Below, piece after piece: positions 9,082-17,713 of a stretch of DNA of 64,000 nt. This DNA is from DASZVB01 sp036272055 (GTDB lineage: Bacteria; Myxococcota_A; Polyangia; Polyangiales; Polyangiaceae). The stretch is taken from NCBI GenBank assembly GCA_036272055.1, contig DATAZL010000116.1:41307-105306 (forward strand). Direction: 5' to 3'. The position numbers were made by a program, and so were the translations under genes. Every line of letters starts with the position of its first letter. Position 1 is the first letter of the stretch. The notes under the pieces are model-generated. The model saw only the letters and a list, made by a program, of their open reading frames with translations. It had not been told where the DNA came from and did not search any database.

Positions 9082-10773
9082 ATGACATCTCCGCTTCAGC
9101 CGTACATGGATTGGGAGTCGAACGGCCCGTCCTACCTCACGGACATCGACGTCGAGGAGGAGGCGCCGGGTGCGGCGGAAGAGGTCTGGCACGTTGCCGT
9201 TTCGTGGGACGACATCAAGATGATGACGCTCGATCAACTCGACGACGCGTTTCGTCTCGACGTCGTCGCAGCGGACACGCCGGTGTGGAAGGAGGGCATG
9301 TCCGGATGGCAGCCGCTCTCCGTCGTCGCAGGGATGGAGAGTGAAGAGAGCGACGACGACGTCGATGACGACGAGATGACGGTGATGCGTCCGTTCCCGG
9401 TTCCGGTGAGTCGTCCTGCACCGCGCGCGCCGAGCCCGCCGCCGCGCCCGCCGGGCCGTTCGACGAACCCGCTCGCGCCCGCGCCCGCGCGCGCCGCGAG
9501 GATCCCGACGACTCCGCCGATGACACCGCGCGCGCCGTCGCTTCCGCCGGCCGCTGTCCGGCCGCCGAATCCACTGGCAACCCCGCCGGTCACGCTCCGC
9601 AACGCGTCCGCGCGGAGCGCCGCTCCGCTGCGTCCCGTTCCGGCCGTTCCGACCAAGACGCAGCCGCGCATGAAGGCCGCGCCGTTCCCGCCGGCGCAGG
9701 CGTTCGCGGCACCCCCTTATCCCGCGGCTCAACCATTCGCCCCGGCGGAGCCGTTCCCGAGCGCGCGCCCGGCGAGCCCCGCGAGTCTTCCGCCGAACGC
9801 CGATCTCGGGTTCGCGCGCAGCATGCCGCCGCCGGCGCGTTCGTATCCCCGTCCGCGGGTGAAGCGCAGCAGCGGCGCGGGTTACTTCTTCATCCCGCTG
9901 GCACTCGTCGGCGGCCTCTTCGCCGCCTATCGCAACGATCTGCTCCTCGACGCCGCAAAGGCGATCCATCAAGAGGACCGATATCTCCAGGCGGAGCGTG
10001 CGCTGGTCGGCGTCCCCGGTTTCGGAACGCCGCGTTCGATCGCCGCTGCATCCGGGCTCACTACCGACGCGCCCGCCGACGACAGCGCGACGGAGTCCGC
10101 CACGACGACGAAGCACGACTTGCTTCACGAGACGACGCCCGATGTCCCGGCGGCTCCGACGGCGGAGGCCGCGCCCGTCGCGCCGAAGGCGGAGACGCCC
10201 AAGGCTGTCGAACCGACCAAAGCCGTTGCGCCGACCAAGCCCGAGCCCGTCGCGCGTGCCGTCGCTCCGGAACGCGCAGCGCCGAAGCCCGAGCCGGCAC
10301 CCGTGCGCGCCGTCGCGGCAACGCCGGTATCGCGCCCCGCGCCCGTCGTCAAGCACGCCGAACCCGCGCCTCCGCCCGCACCCCGTGCCGTGGCCTCGTC
10401 CACGAAGCACGAGGGCGGCGTCAAGGCGGCGAAGGTCGTCCTGAGCGAGAGCGACGACGACGCGCCGACCCCGCCGCCCGCACGTCACGCCTCCCCCGCT
10501 GCCACGAAGGCCGCGTCCAAGGCTGCAGCGAGCTTCGGCAGCGTGGGCCGCACCGAAGAGGACGAAGCGCCCGCGCCCAAGGTTGCGAAGGCCCCGCCGC
10601 CCCCCAAGCCCAAGCCCGTCGCCGCCGCGGCTGCCCCGCCGCCGCCCGCCACCGTCTCGAGCGGCAACTCATCCCTCGACGACGCCATCCGCAACGCCGT
10701 GAACAAGAAGTCAGCGCCGGCCAAGAAGAAAGACCCGAAAGCCGAGTACGACCCGCTGAACGCCGATCTCTGA
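9082..10773 (+). CDS. GYF-like domain, single-pass membrane protein with Pro/Ala-rich tail and DPLN C-terminus
   Basis: 563 residues from the ATG at 9082 (GGAAGG upstream); an alternative TTG lies at 9061. Residues about 34-85 resemble the bacterial GYF_2 fold: VWHVAVSWDD, then LDQLDDAF, then VWKEGMSGWQPL. A long Pro/Ala-rich disordered linker leads to a membrane helix at about 266-285 (YFFIPLALVGGLFAAY), then a second Pro/Ala/Lys-rich region ending EYDPLNADL. The GYF part is predicted cytoplasmic and the tail periplasmic. The domain order, and even the terminal DPLN tail, recur in the paralogue at 17714-18889. GYF_2 domains usually bind proline-rich peptides; the partner is unknown. Divergent from the OmpA-like gene. 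Confidence 0.82.
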   Translation: MTSPLQPYMDWESNGPSYLTDIDVEEEAPGAAEEVWHVAVSWDDIKMMTLDQLDDAFRLDVVAADTPVWKEGMSGWQPLSVVAGMESEESDDDVDDDEMTVMRPFPVPVSRPAPRAPSPPPRPPGRSTNPLAPAPARAARIPTTPPMTPRAPSLPPAAVRPPNPLATPPVTLRNASARSAAPLRPVPAVPTKTQPRMKAAPFPPAQAFAAPPYPAAQPFAPAEPFPSARPASPASLPPNADLGFARSMPPPARSYPRPRVKRSSGAGYFFIPLALVGGLFAAYRNDLLLDAAKAIHQEDRYLQAERALVGVPGFGTPRSIAAASGLTTDAPADDSATESATTTKHDLLHETTPDVPAAPTAEAAPVAPKAETPKAVEPTKAVAPTKPEPVARAVAPERAAPKPEPAPVRAVAATPVSRPAPVVKHAEPAPPPAPRAVASSTKHEGGVKAAKVVLSESDDDAPTPPPARHASPAATKAASKAAASFGSVGRTEEDEAPAPKVAKAPPPPKPKPVAAAAAPPPPATVSSGNSSLDDAIRNAVNKKSAPAKKKDPKAEYDPLNADL

Positions 10774-10810
10774 GTCGTGTCGTCATAGTGACCTGACGGC
10801 GCCGATGCTC

Positions 10811-10879
10811 GCGTCGGTGAGCATCACCGACGCCCGCATTTCGTGCCCCTCAGCAGTATGCCGAAACGGCATACTGCTG
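10811..10879. terminator. Two tandem perfect hairpins after the GYF-protein gene
   Basis: Hairpin 1: GCGTCGGTGA (10811-10820), loop GCA, TCACCGACGC (10824-10833). Hairpin 2: CAGCAGTATGCCG (10851-10863), loop AAA, CGGCATACTGCTG (10867-10879). Both stems are perfect, 10 and 13 bp, and lie 38-106 bp after the stop at 10773. Neither has a T-run, so factor-independent termination is uncertain. They may instead be transcript-end stabilisers or protein sites. Confidence 0.5.
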
Positions 10880-10963
10880 GAGGCTATATCGAAAAACCCG
10901 GCAAAAAGAGCTGCCGGGGGCGGGCGCGGTGCTCGATACGCGGCGTGGTATCGTTGCTCCGGG

Positions 10964-11416
10964 ATGGGGCAGAATGACGGATGGGTCGTGAGCTGGCTTG
11001 CAGCGCTGTGCTGCGCGGCCGCTGGCTGCAGCTCCGCACCGAACGCACCGGCGCAGCCCACGTACTCGGCGCAGCTCGCCATGGGGTTCTGTGGCCGGAC
11101 AGTGATCCTGGACGCTCAGGGGCAGCTCTGGCGCGAACACGGCTGCGAAGCGACCTCGTCGACGGCGCACGCGCGGCCCGCGTCAGCCGAAGAGCTCTCC
11201 AGCGTGAAGGCCGCGTTCGCGACTCTCCCGGCACCCGTCCCAGCTTGCCAGAACAGCGCGCCAGATGGCGTCCAGCGCGTCATCACCCACGGCTCAGACG
11301 AGTGGAACGCCTGCGACCACGACGTCAACCGAGCGCAAATCCGACAAGTCTTCGAGACCCTCTTCGACATCCTAGACAGCGACCCAGACGCCGGAACGCC
11401 GCCCCTCACCCCCTGA
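10964..11416 (+). CDS. Small secreted lipoprotein, function unknown
   Basis: 150 residues from the ATG at 10964. The N-terminus has a hydrophobic stretch (VVSWLAALCCAAAGCSSAP) with a lipobox-like AAGC around residue 18, so export and lipidation are likely. The mature part contains several Cys residues and no recognised domain; a middle segment reads GFCGRTVILDAQGQLW, and the C-terminus is helical (NRAQIRQVFETLFDILDSD). An in-frame start at 10805 was rejected because it would read through the hairpin region and bury the signal peptide. Convergent with the sigma-factor gene. Function not recognised. Confidence 0.6.
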   Translation: MGQNDGWVVSWLAALCCAAAGCSSAPNAPAQPTYSAQLAMGFCGRTVILDAQGQLWREHGCEATSSTAHARPASAEELSSVKAAFATLPAPVPACQNSAPDGVQRVITHGSDEWNACDHDVNRAQIRQVFETLFDILDSDPDAGTPPLTP

Positions 11417-11431
11417 CCCCCGCCAGCTACC

Positions 11432-11541
11432 ACGCGACGCGAAGCAAGCGCCGCCCTGCGATGCGATGCGAGCTCTGCCCAGCGATGCGAAGCGAGCTCT
11501 GATGCCTGCCGTGCGATGCGAAGCGAGCGCCGCCCGCTCTG
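11432..11541. repeat. Short imperfect direct repeats (GCGATGCGAAGCGAGC family)
   Basis: Just after the lipoprotein stop, about four imperfect units built on GCGATGCGAAGCGAGC are separated by variable CTCTG or GCCGCCC spacers. The two best units, near 11482 and 11513, are identical over 16 bases. The array and the structured element beside it together fill the 302-bp gap 11417-11718. Confidence 0.6.
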
Positions 11542-11575
11542 AACCCGCTACGACGCGACTAGAGGCGTCTCTCTC

Positions 11576-11710
11576 AAAACACCCGAAGGTCCGATTGCGA
11601 AGACCGCGGGTCTAGATCGCTGGGTGAGGCGCGCAGCCGTACGCTGGTACGGCGAGCACCGAGAGCAGCGAGGTAGGCCCGTGCTCGAAGCAAGCGGGCC
11701 TTCGTGCCCA
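11576..11710 (-). ncRNA. Structured intergenic element, copy A (candidate ncRNA or bidirectional 3' element)
   Basis: Read on the minus strand it begins about 9 nt past the sigma-factor stop and is closely similar to 27241-27382, in inverted orientation in the window. It folds into: hairpin GGCCCG/CGGGCC (11676-11681 with 11695-11700); a nested helix AGCGA/TCGCT (11667-11671 with 11617-11621), then CACC/GGTG (11657-11660 with 11623-11626), then GTACGGC/GCCGTAC (11647-11653 with 11636-11642) around a 4-nt loop; an AGACC/GGTCT hairpin; and ACC-TTCG-GGT followed by GTTTT. Three pairs of the outer helix differ compensatorily in copy B. Strand and function are not established: it sits between convergent genes in both places, so it could act from either side. 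Confidence 0.55.
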
Positions 11711-11718
11711 CCAGTAGC

Positions 11719-13209
11719 TCAGAGGAAGCTTTTTAATTCTTTGGCGCGGCTGGGGTGCTTCAGCTTTTCGATGGCCTTGGCTTCGATCTGACGGACTCGC
11801 TCGCGGGTGACCTTGAAGTCGCGGCCTACCTCTTCGAGGGTGTGATCGCTCTTCTCGCCGATTCCAAAGCGCATTCTGAGCACCTTCTGCTCGCGCGGCG
11901 TGAGCGTCTCGAGGACCTTGCGGGTCTGCTCGGAGAGGCGCGCCTCGATGGCAGCGTCGGCGGGGCTCTGGACGGACTTGTCCTCGATGAAGTCGCCGAG
12001 GTGGCTCTCGCCGTCCTCGCCGATGGGTGTCTCGAGGCTGAGCGGCTCCTTCGCGAGCTTCAGCACCTGACGCACCTGATCGAGCGACATCTCCATCTTC
12101 GCCGCGAGCTCCTCGGCGGTCGGCTCGCGGCCGAGCTCCTGCACGAGGTAGCGCGACGTGCGCGCGAGCTTGTTCGTCGTCTCGACCATGTGCACGGGGA
12201 TGCGGATGGTGCGTGACTGGTCGGCGATGGCGCGGGTGATCGCCTGGCGGATCCACCACGTGCCGTAGGTGCTGAACTTGTACCCGCGGCGGTACTCGAA
12301 CTTGTCGACCGCCTTCATGAGGCCGATGTTGCCCTCCTGGATCAGATCCAGGAGCTGCAGACCGCGGTTCACGTACTTCTTCGCGATCGAGACGACGAGA
12401 CGGAGGTTCGCCTCGACGAGCTCTGCCTTTGCCTTCTCGGCGCGGCTCGAGCCCTGGCGGATCTTCTCGCAGGTCGCCTTCGTCCCCTGAACGTCGAGCT
12501 TGTGCGCGCGCTCGAGAGAGCGGTTGCCGAGGAGCTCGTAGAGCTCCTGCTGCTTGGCGATCATCTTGTCGATGACGTTGTTCGAGAGGCCCATGACCTT
12601 GAGAATGTCGAAGGCTGCCGTTCGCTCGGCGACGATCTGCTGCTCGATCTTCTTCTTGGCGGGGCCGGTCGCCTCCGCGCTCTCGGTCGCGAGCTGCGCG
12701 ATCTTCTGATCGATGCGAGCGATCTTGTCGATCGTACGGAGCAGCGCCTTGCCGAGCTCCTCGTCGGCCTTGCGCTGCGTCTCTTCGTCGATCTCGACGT
12801 CGGAGTCGGTCTCCGTCTCCGTCCCCTTGATGACGTCCTTCGCGCGAATCTGCTTTTCTCGCAGAAGGTCGCCGAGGCGAAGGATCTCCTGGATGGCCAC
12901 GGGGCTGTTCAGGATCGCCGTGAGAACTTCCTCGACGCCTTGCTCGATGCGTCGCGCGATCTCGATCTCGCGCTCTCGATTGAGCAGCGGGATCGTTCCC
13001 ATCTTCTTCAGGTAGAGCCTGATGGGATCTGACGCGTGCGACTGTTCGCGCGCGCGCGCCGCGTCCTTCGCTGCTTGTGCTGCAGCGGGGCGCGATATCG
13101 CGGGAGCGCTCCCAGAAGAGTTGCGCGCCGTCGAGGTAGGCGACTTTGATGTGGACGCGGATTTCGAGGAAGCGGGTCGGACGCCGCTACCGTTTTTCCG
13201 AGATGTCAC
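11719..13209 (-). CDS. rpoD: RNA polymerase sigma-70 family factor, RpoD-like
   Basis: 496 residues. A disordered Ser/Ala/Lys-rich N-terminus precedes region 1.2 (DPIRLYLKKMGTIPLLNRER, about 62-81). A non-conserved acidic insert follows (TETETDSDVEIDEETQ), then the core region 2 (NLRLVVSIAKKYVNRGLQLL; EGNIGLMKAVDKFEYRRGYK; FSTYGTWWIRQAITRAIADQ), region 3, and region 4 with the helix-turn-helix TLEEVGRDFKVTRERVRQIE. All elements of a group 1/2 sigma factor are present. It is probably the principal sigma factor; a group 2 paralogue cannot be excluded because the N-terminal region is shorter than in many RpoD proteins. The copy A structured element lies immediately after its stop. Confidence 0.9.
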   Translation of the reverse strand: MTSRKNGSGVRPASSKSASTSKSPTSTARNSSGSAPAISRPAAAQAAKDAARAREQSHASDPIRLYLKKMGTIPLLNREREIEIARRIEQGVEEVLTAILNSPVAIQEILRLGDLLREKQIRAKDVIKGTETETDSDVEIDEETQRKADEELGKALLRTIDKIARIDQKIAQLATESAEATGPAKKKIEQQIVAERTAAFDILKVMGLSNNVIDKMIAKQQELYELLGNRSLERAHKLDVQGTKATCEKIRQGSSRAEKAKAELVEANLRLVVSIAKKYVNRGLQLLDLIQEGNIGLMKAVDKFEYRRGYKFSTYGTWWIRQAITRAIADQSRTIRIPVHMVETTNKLARTSRYLVQELGREPTAEELAAKMEMSLDQVRQVLKLAKEPLSLETPIGEDGESHLGDFIEDKSVQSPADAAIEARLSEQTRKVLETLTPREQKVLRMRFGIGEKSDHTLEEVGRDFKVTRERVRQIEAKAIEKLKHPSRAKELKSFL

Positions 13210-13288
13210 GAGGTATGTCTTTCCGTCGCTCGGTCGTCGCTACCCAGGGTTGCGCGAAGAGCTCGCGAACCTGAGGGACCTGCCGAAG

Positions 13289-13313
13289 GGGCCCTCCCTA
13301 GCACGGAGGGCCC
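13289..13313 (-). terminator. Hairpin downstream of the TPR/PEGA-type gene
   Basis: A perfect 9-bp stem, GGGCCCTCC (13289-13297) and GGAGGGCCC (13305-13313), with a 7-nt loop, begins 40 bp past the stop of the 13353-14450 gene and before the sigma-factor gene. It has no T-run. Confidence 0.5.
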
Positions 13314-13352
13314 GCATCGGCAGCGTTTGCTGCAACGAGGAAGAACGATGGC

Positions 13353-14450
13353 TCAGAACTGGCCGCGAACGCCCATCGCCGCAAGCCCGGCGCCGGCCTG
13401 TGGGTAGATTACCCACGTCCGACTTGCAGCGGCCGGGCGGGAACTGCTCGGGTGGTCGGTGAGGAGCAGAATGACGCCAGCCGCCAGGGCGGCGGCGCCC
13501 ACGCCGAAGCCGACAGTCGCGAAATCCGCGAAACGCCCGGCATCTTTGCTGAGAGAGACGGCCTCGGCGTCGCACGGATCGTGCGCGCAGCGGTCGTGGC
13601 TGTCGTTCTTCTTGCTGAGGGCAACGACGGTGAGGGCCGTCCCGGTCACGATTCCGGCCCCGCCGAGTCCGACCGCGCTCCACCCCCAGACCCGCTGAGC
13701 GGAGGAGTGCTCGGGTTCCGGCGCGGGACCCGCCGGGACGGAGACTGGGCGCCCTTGCAGGCCTCCCCCCAGTGCCGCGGCCGCCTCCGCGGACGTCCCG
13801 GTGATCGCCGGAGCCGCGCTGAGTCCGGCGACGGCCGTCCCTTCTGCTGCCGCGACGTCTCGCGCGAGCGGCGGGATGCGCACGGTGAGTGTCGCCGAAG
13901 GTGCGTTCGCATCGACCATGACCACGGAGTGAAACGCGAGCTTGTTCGTCGCGACGGCCTGGAGCTGATGTTCACCCGGGTCGACGGGGACCGCGAGGCC
14001 CCACGCGGCGCGACCGATGACGGCGCCGTCACGCGTGATCTCGAGCGACGGCTCGTCGGACTCCGGGGGAACCACGACGACGATCTTGGACAGCGTAGGT
14101 TCGAGCTTCGTTATGTGCTCGTCGGCGAGCTCGATGCGCGTCTGCCGGTTGTCCCGTCGCGCAATGCCCCGCGCCTCGATGAACTCGCCCCAGGCCGTGG
14201 CGGGCTTCCCCTGCTTTTCATGACAGAGTGCGAGGTTCAGGAGCGTGCCGCCGCCGGGGTCGAGGCGCTGGCTCTCTTCGAGCTTCGCGCATGCGCCGGT
14301 GTAGTCGCTCCGGTCCATCAGCGTCTTTGCTTCACGAAACAGCGCTGCAGCGAGGGTCCGATCCGCGGACGACGGATCGGCGTGGGCGGGCGTGACGACC
14401 GTGGCTCCGGCGACCGTGAGCATTAGTACGAGATGTGGCGTCTTCCCCAT
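13353..14450 (-). CDS. Secreted TPR/PEGA-like membrane protein divergent from a Ser/Thr kinase
   Basis: 365 residues. A signal peptide (about 1-24, ending TPAHA) is followed by TPR-like helices (AALFREAKTLMDRSDYTGAC and LLNLALCHEKQGKPATAWGE). Next is a PEGA-like beta domain (about 125-200) with ITRDGAVIGRAAWG and VDPGEHQLQAVA. Near the C-terminus two hydrophobic segments (about 255-280 and 312-332) flank a Cys-containing loop (DRCAHDPCDAE). This architecture recurs next to Ser/Thr kinases in Polyangia genomes. It is divergent from the kinase at 14513 with only 62 bp between starts, so the two are probably co-regulated. Function is inferred as an envelope sensor or structural protein; no catalytic residues are visible. 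Confidence 0.78.
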   Translation of the reverse strand: MGKTPHLVLMLTVAGATVVTPAHADPSSADRTLAAALFREAKTLMDRSDYTGACAKLEESQRLDPGGGTLLNLALCHEKQGKPATAWGEFIEARGIARRDNRQTRIELADEHITKLEPTLSKIVVVVPPESDEPSLEITRDGAVIGRAAWGLAVPVDPGEHQLQAVATNKLAFHSVVMVDANAPSATLTVRIPPLARDVAAAEGTAVAGLSAAPAITGTSAEAAAALGGGLQGRPVSVPAGPAPEPEHSSAQRVWGWSAVGLGGAGIVTGTALTVVALSKKNDSHDRCAHDPCDAEAVSLSKDAGRFADFATVGFGVGAAALAAGVILLLTDHPSSSRPAAASRTWVIYPQAGAGLAAMGVRGQF

Positions 14451-14512
14451 CTGATCCGAAAATCACACTATCACCGTTCGCCGGGTTTTTAACTACACTT
14501 CGAGATCACACG

Positions 14513-15976
14513 ATGAACGTATCCGAGCTGCCGCCTCTCGTCGGGGGACGCTATCGCCCGATCCGAAAACTCGGAGAGGGCAGCATGGGTTTCGTGTTCG
14601 AGGTCGAGCACACGACCACGGGTGACCGGCTCGCGTTGAAGGTGATGCGGACTCCGTCGACGCCGCTCCCCGGCGTCGTGGAGCGCTTCAAGCGAGAGGC
14701 GCGCACCGCCGCGCGCATCAAGTCCGAGCACATCGTTCGCGTCATCGACGCCGACGTCTCCGCCGAGCTCGGGGGCACGCTCTACATCGTGATGGAACTA
14801 CTCGAGGGCACGGACCTCGATCGCGCCTGCGGCGGACCCCAGCCGCCGCAGCTGGTCGTCGAGTGGCTCCGTCAGGTCGCTCACGGTCTCGACAAGGCGC
14901 ACGCCCTCGGCGTCGTGCACCGCGATCTGAAGCCCGAGAATCTGTTTCTGACGCTCGGCGATCACGGAGAGCCGCGCGTGAAGATCCTCGACTTCGGGGT
15001 CGCGAAGACGCTCGAGGACGCGCCGGGCACGACGCAGACCGGACAGCTCCTCGGCACGCCGCTCTTCATGTCGCCCGAGCACGCGCGCGCGGCGGGGGAC
15101 ATAGGTCCCGCCGCCGACCGGTACGCCCTCGGGCTCGTCGCGTATCGGCTCCTGGCCGGCATCGATTACTGGCTGCCTTCGCCGAACGTGGCGGGCATCA
15201 TCGCGCAGATCCTGTACGAGCCGATGGATCCGCCCTCCGTCCGCGGGCTCGACCTCGGCCCCGCCTTCGACGCCTGGTTCGCGCGCGCGTGTCATCGCGA
15301 CGCCACGCAGCGCTTTCCGACGTCGCTCGAGCTGGTGCAGGAGCTCTCGCGCGCGCTGCATCTGTTGCTCATGGTGCCCGTCGATCGCGCGAGCATTCCG
15401 CCCGAGGCACGCTGGACCCTTCAGTCAAGACCGGAGACGACGATGGCGCCGACGTTGCAAAGCGCGAGCAGTCCGATCCCGGCGTCGCCGCAGAAGAAAC
15501 ACCGCGGGCGCTACGTCATCGGCTCGTTCGCGGCGCTCTCGACGCTCCTCCTGGTCGCGGGGTTCTTCGTGTCGCAGTCGAGCTCGACGGACAAGGCGGG
15601 CGCGCCCGACGAATCCGCGGAGCCGCGGAGCGCCGCGGTCGTCGCGCCCGCCGTCACCGAGATGAAGCGCACCGCCGCCGTCACCGAGACGAAGGGCGCC
15701 ATGGCCGTCACCGAGACGAAGGGCGCGGCCGTCACGCCACCGTCCCTGCCGCCGCCGTCCACGACCCTGCCGCCGCCGTCCGTGACGGCGGACACGGCGA
15801 AGGCCACGACGCCGAAGAGCACGGCCTCCGCCGAGCCGCATGCCGTCGCCATGAAGGCCACGACGAAGCCTTCACACGCCGAATCGCCGACGGCCCTGGC
15901 GAAAATGGCACCCCCCCCCTCCCAGAAGAAGAAGCCACGCGCAGGAAATGACGACCCGCTGGCGGATCAGAAGTAA
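14513..15976 (+). CDS. Membrane-anchored Hanks-type Ser/Thr protein kinase
   Basis: 487 residues from the ATG at 14513; an upstream in-frame start at 14435 would overlap the divergent gene. The kinase domain spans about 12-280: glycine loop LGEGSMGFVFE, ATP-binding Lys43 in LALKVM, catalytic HRDLKPEN at about 135-142, DFG at about 160-162, and the SPEHARA P+1 region. One membrane helix (about 333-353) follows, then a disordered Thr/Pro/Ala tail with tandem VTETKGA repeats, ending GNDDPLADQK. The tail should lie outside the cytoplasmic membrane, and its DPL ending resembles those of the two GYF-like proteins nearby. All catalytic residues are present, so it should be active; substrates are unknown. 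Confidence 0.9.
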   Translation: MNVSELPPLVGGRYRPIRKLGEGSMGFVFEVEHTTTGDRLALKVMRTPSTPLPGVVERFKREARTAARIKSEHIVRVIDADVSAELGGTLYIVMELLEGTDLDRACGGPQPPQLVVEWLRQVAHGLDKAHALGVVHRDLKPENLFLTLGDHGEPRVKILDFGVAKTLEDAPGTTQTGQLLGTPLFMSPEHARAAGDIGPAADRYALGLVAYRLLAGIDYWLPSPNVAGIIAQILYEPMDPPSVRGLDLGPAFDAWFARACHRDATQRFPTSLELVQELSRALHLLLMVPVDRASIPPEARWTLQSRPETTMAPTLQSASSPIPASPQKKHRGRYVIGSFAALSTLLLVAGFFVSQSSSTDKAGAPDESAEPRSAAVVAPAVTEMKRTAAVTETKGAMAVTETKGAAVTPPSLPPPSTTLPPPSVTADTAKATTPKSTASAEPHAVAMKATTKPSHAESPTALAKMAPPPSQKKKPRAGNDDPLADQK

Positions 15977-16015
15977 TCAGACTCTTCACGTCCCTCGCTC
16001 GGGGATCCGATTGTC

Positions 16016-17374
16016 ATGACTCCGTCCACCCGTATCTCGCTCCGAACGGCGGTGCTCCGCGCCGTCGCTCTCGTCGTCGTGCTCGGGCTCTTCCAGGGAG
16101 TCGTCTCTTGCCGGCAGATCCTCGGCATCCAGGAGCGCAAGCTCGAGGTCGAGACGCCCGACGCTGAAAAGCCCGCGACACGCGCGACCGAGTGCGGCGG
16201 CTTCGAGGAGCCGTCGTCCGAATGCGCGAAGTGCCTCGACGAGGACTGCTGCGACGAAGCGAAGGGATGCGCGGGCGATCCTGCGTGCAAGGCCGCGTAC
16301 CGGTGCGTCCTCGGCTGCAAGCCGGGAGACGCGGACTGCGCGACGTGGTGTCTGGGCTCGTACTCGCGCCCCGATTCTCTAGCTCCGCTCACCGCCTGCG
16401 CGACGTCACGGTGCGCGTCGGCCTGCGCGCCCCACGCATGCGGCGCGCTCGTGAACGGCTCGAGCACCTGTGATGCCTGCGTCCAGGCGAACTGCTGCGA
16501 CGAGAATCGCGCCTGCGCCGGCGACGAGGCGTGCGTCGACATCGACTTCTGCAGTCATCGCTGCCTCCCGACGGGGAGCATCCGCTGCTCGAGCGACTGC
16601 GCGATGACGTACATGACGGGTTCCGACGACTCCGCGACGAGGAGCGCGTGCATCTCGACGAAGTGCGGAACGGAGTGCAGCTCCGACAACGCCTGGACGT
16701 GCCTCGACAAGCCGCAGCCTTCGCTGAAACCGCCGTCGCTCGACCCGATCACGTTCGACATGTCGGTCGTCGAGTTCCTCGCCGAGACGCCCTACGTCGG
16801 GCTGACGGTGAAGGCATGCTCCTTGTCGGATCTCGACTGCACGTCGCCGCTCGCCACGACGACGACCGACGACAATGGCCATCTCGAGCTCACGGTGCCG
16901 TCGGGGGCGACGGGCTTCAACGGCTTCATCGATCTGTCGGGGAGCACCCTCTACCCGACGCTCTACTATTTCCTGCCGCCGCTCATCGTCGGCGGCGATC
17001 GAGGACGGCTCCGCTTGCCGTCGGCGGACACCATCAAGCTGCTCGCGTCCTCCATCAAGGTGGACCTCGATCCGACGAGAGGCTCGCTGGCTCTCGTACC
17101 GTGGGACTGCACGCTGTCGCCCGCACCCGGCGTGTCGTTCGTCATCGACAGCGCGGGCCCCGGCTCGCTCACCTATTACTTCGAGGACAACCTGCCGAAC
17201 CACGGCGCGACGACCACCGCCGCCGATCCGGCGATCGGCGGCGCCGTGAACATCGTCCCCGGGGTAACGCGGGTCCGGGCCACCGTCGCGTCGCTGAGCA
17301 CGACGATCTCGGAGTTCAATTTCAACATTCGCGCGGGCACCCTCACCGCGGGGTCCATTCCCCCCTCTCCGTAA
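16016..17374 (+). CDS. Cysteine-rich lipoprotein with duplicated Cys modules and a beta-sandwich-like C-terminus
   Basis: 452 residues. The N-terminal hydrophobic segment ends in a lipobox-like VVSC (Cys about 32), so it is probably a lipoprotein. Two tandem Cys-rich modules (about 58-140 and 141-225) share the spacing C-x2-C-x4-CC-x5-C-x5-C-x5-C-x3-C, as in CAKCLDEDCC and CDACVQANCC. The second half (about 245-450) is Thr/Ser/Leu-rich and beta-strand-like, with a carboxypeptidase-regulatory-like TTDDNGHLELTVPSG segment. No catalytic motif is seen. It follows the kinase gene by 39 bp on the same strand and may be in its operon. Disulfide- or metal-stabilised surface attachment is inference. 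Confidence 0.75.
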   Translation: MTPSTRISLRTAVLRAVALVVVLGLFQGVVSCRQILGIQERKLEVETPDAEKPATRATECGGFEEPSSECAKCLDEDCCDEAKGCAGDPACKAAYRCVLGCKPGDADCATWCLGSYSRPDSLAPLTACATSRCASACAPHACGALVNGSSTCDACVQANCCDENRACAGDEACVDIDFCSHRCLPTGSIRCSSDCAMTYMTGSDDSATRSACISTKCGTECSSDNAWTCLDKPQPSLKPPSLDPITFDMSVVEFLAETPYVGLTVKACSLSDLDCTSPLATTTTDDNGHLELTVPSGATGFNGFIDLSGSTLYPTLYYFLPPLIVGGDRGRLRLPSADTIKLLASSIKVDLDPTRGSLALVPWDCTLSPAPGVSFVIDSAGPGSLTYYFEDNLPNHGATTTAADPAIGGAVNIVPGVTRVRATVASLSTTISEFNFNIRAGTLTAGSIPPSP

Positions 17375-17434
17375 AACGTGCGCGCGCCGCGAAGAGCCCT
17401 GCGCGCTGCCGTTGCCGATCTCCGACAATGGATC

Positions 17435-17452
17435 TGACCACACTGGTGGTCA
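17435..17452 (+). terminator. Small perfect hairpin after the Cys-rich lipoprotein gene
   Basis: TGACCAC (17435-17441), loop ACTG, GTGGTCA (17446-17452), starting 61 bp past the stop at 17374. The remainder of the 339-bp gap (17375-17713) is noticeably more AT-rich towards the next gene (for example around 17630-17680), as expected for its promoter, but I cannot assign boxes with confidence. Confidence 0.35.
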
Positions 17453-17713
17453 CTCGACGTCGCTCGAGGGCGTTTCGCGGCGCTACGAGCGGCTCCCGCC
17501 GGATCGATCACTTTTTTGAGCCGGAAGGCGCCGAGACTGATCGTTTGGCTGGTCGGATTTTTCTGGAATCTGTCGATGCCGTAATATCTCGCCAGCGACG
17601 TCGAAAATCTGCGGAATCACTGGATTTGCGCAATTTTTGGTCACTAACCGATGGGGGCCTTTCACGATAAGAAACAAGGCCACCGGTTGTGATACCCCGA
17701 GCGAGGTAGCCCC

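Noticed and set aside
8851..10488. Long minus-strand open frame opposite the GYF-like gene
   Set aside because: Product is a low-complexity Arg/Gly-rich shadow; the plus-strand frame has a domain, a membrane helix and a conserved tail.
11576..11710. Structured element considered as tRNA, 6S RNA or an rpoD riboswitch
   Set aside because: No cloverleaf or CCA end; it lies after, not before, the sigma-factor gene; a second copy occurs after an unrelated gene.
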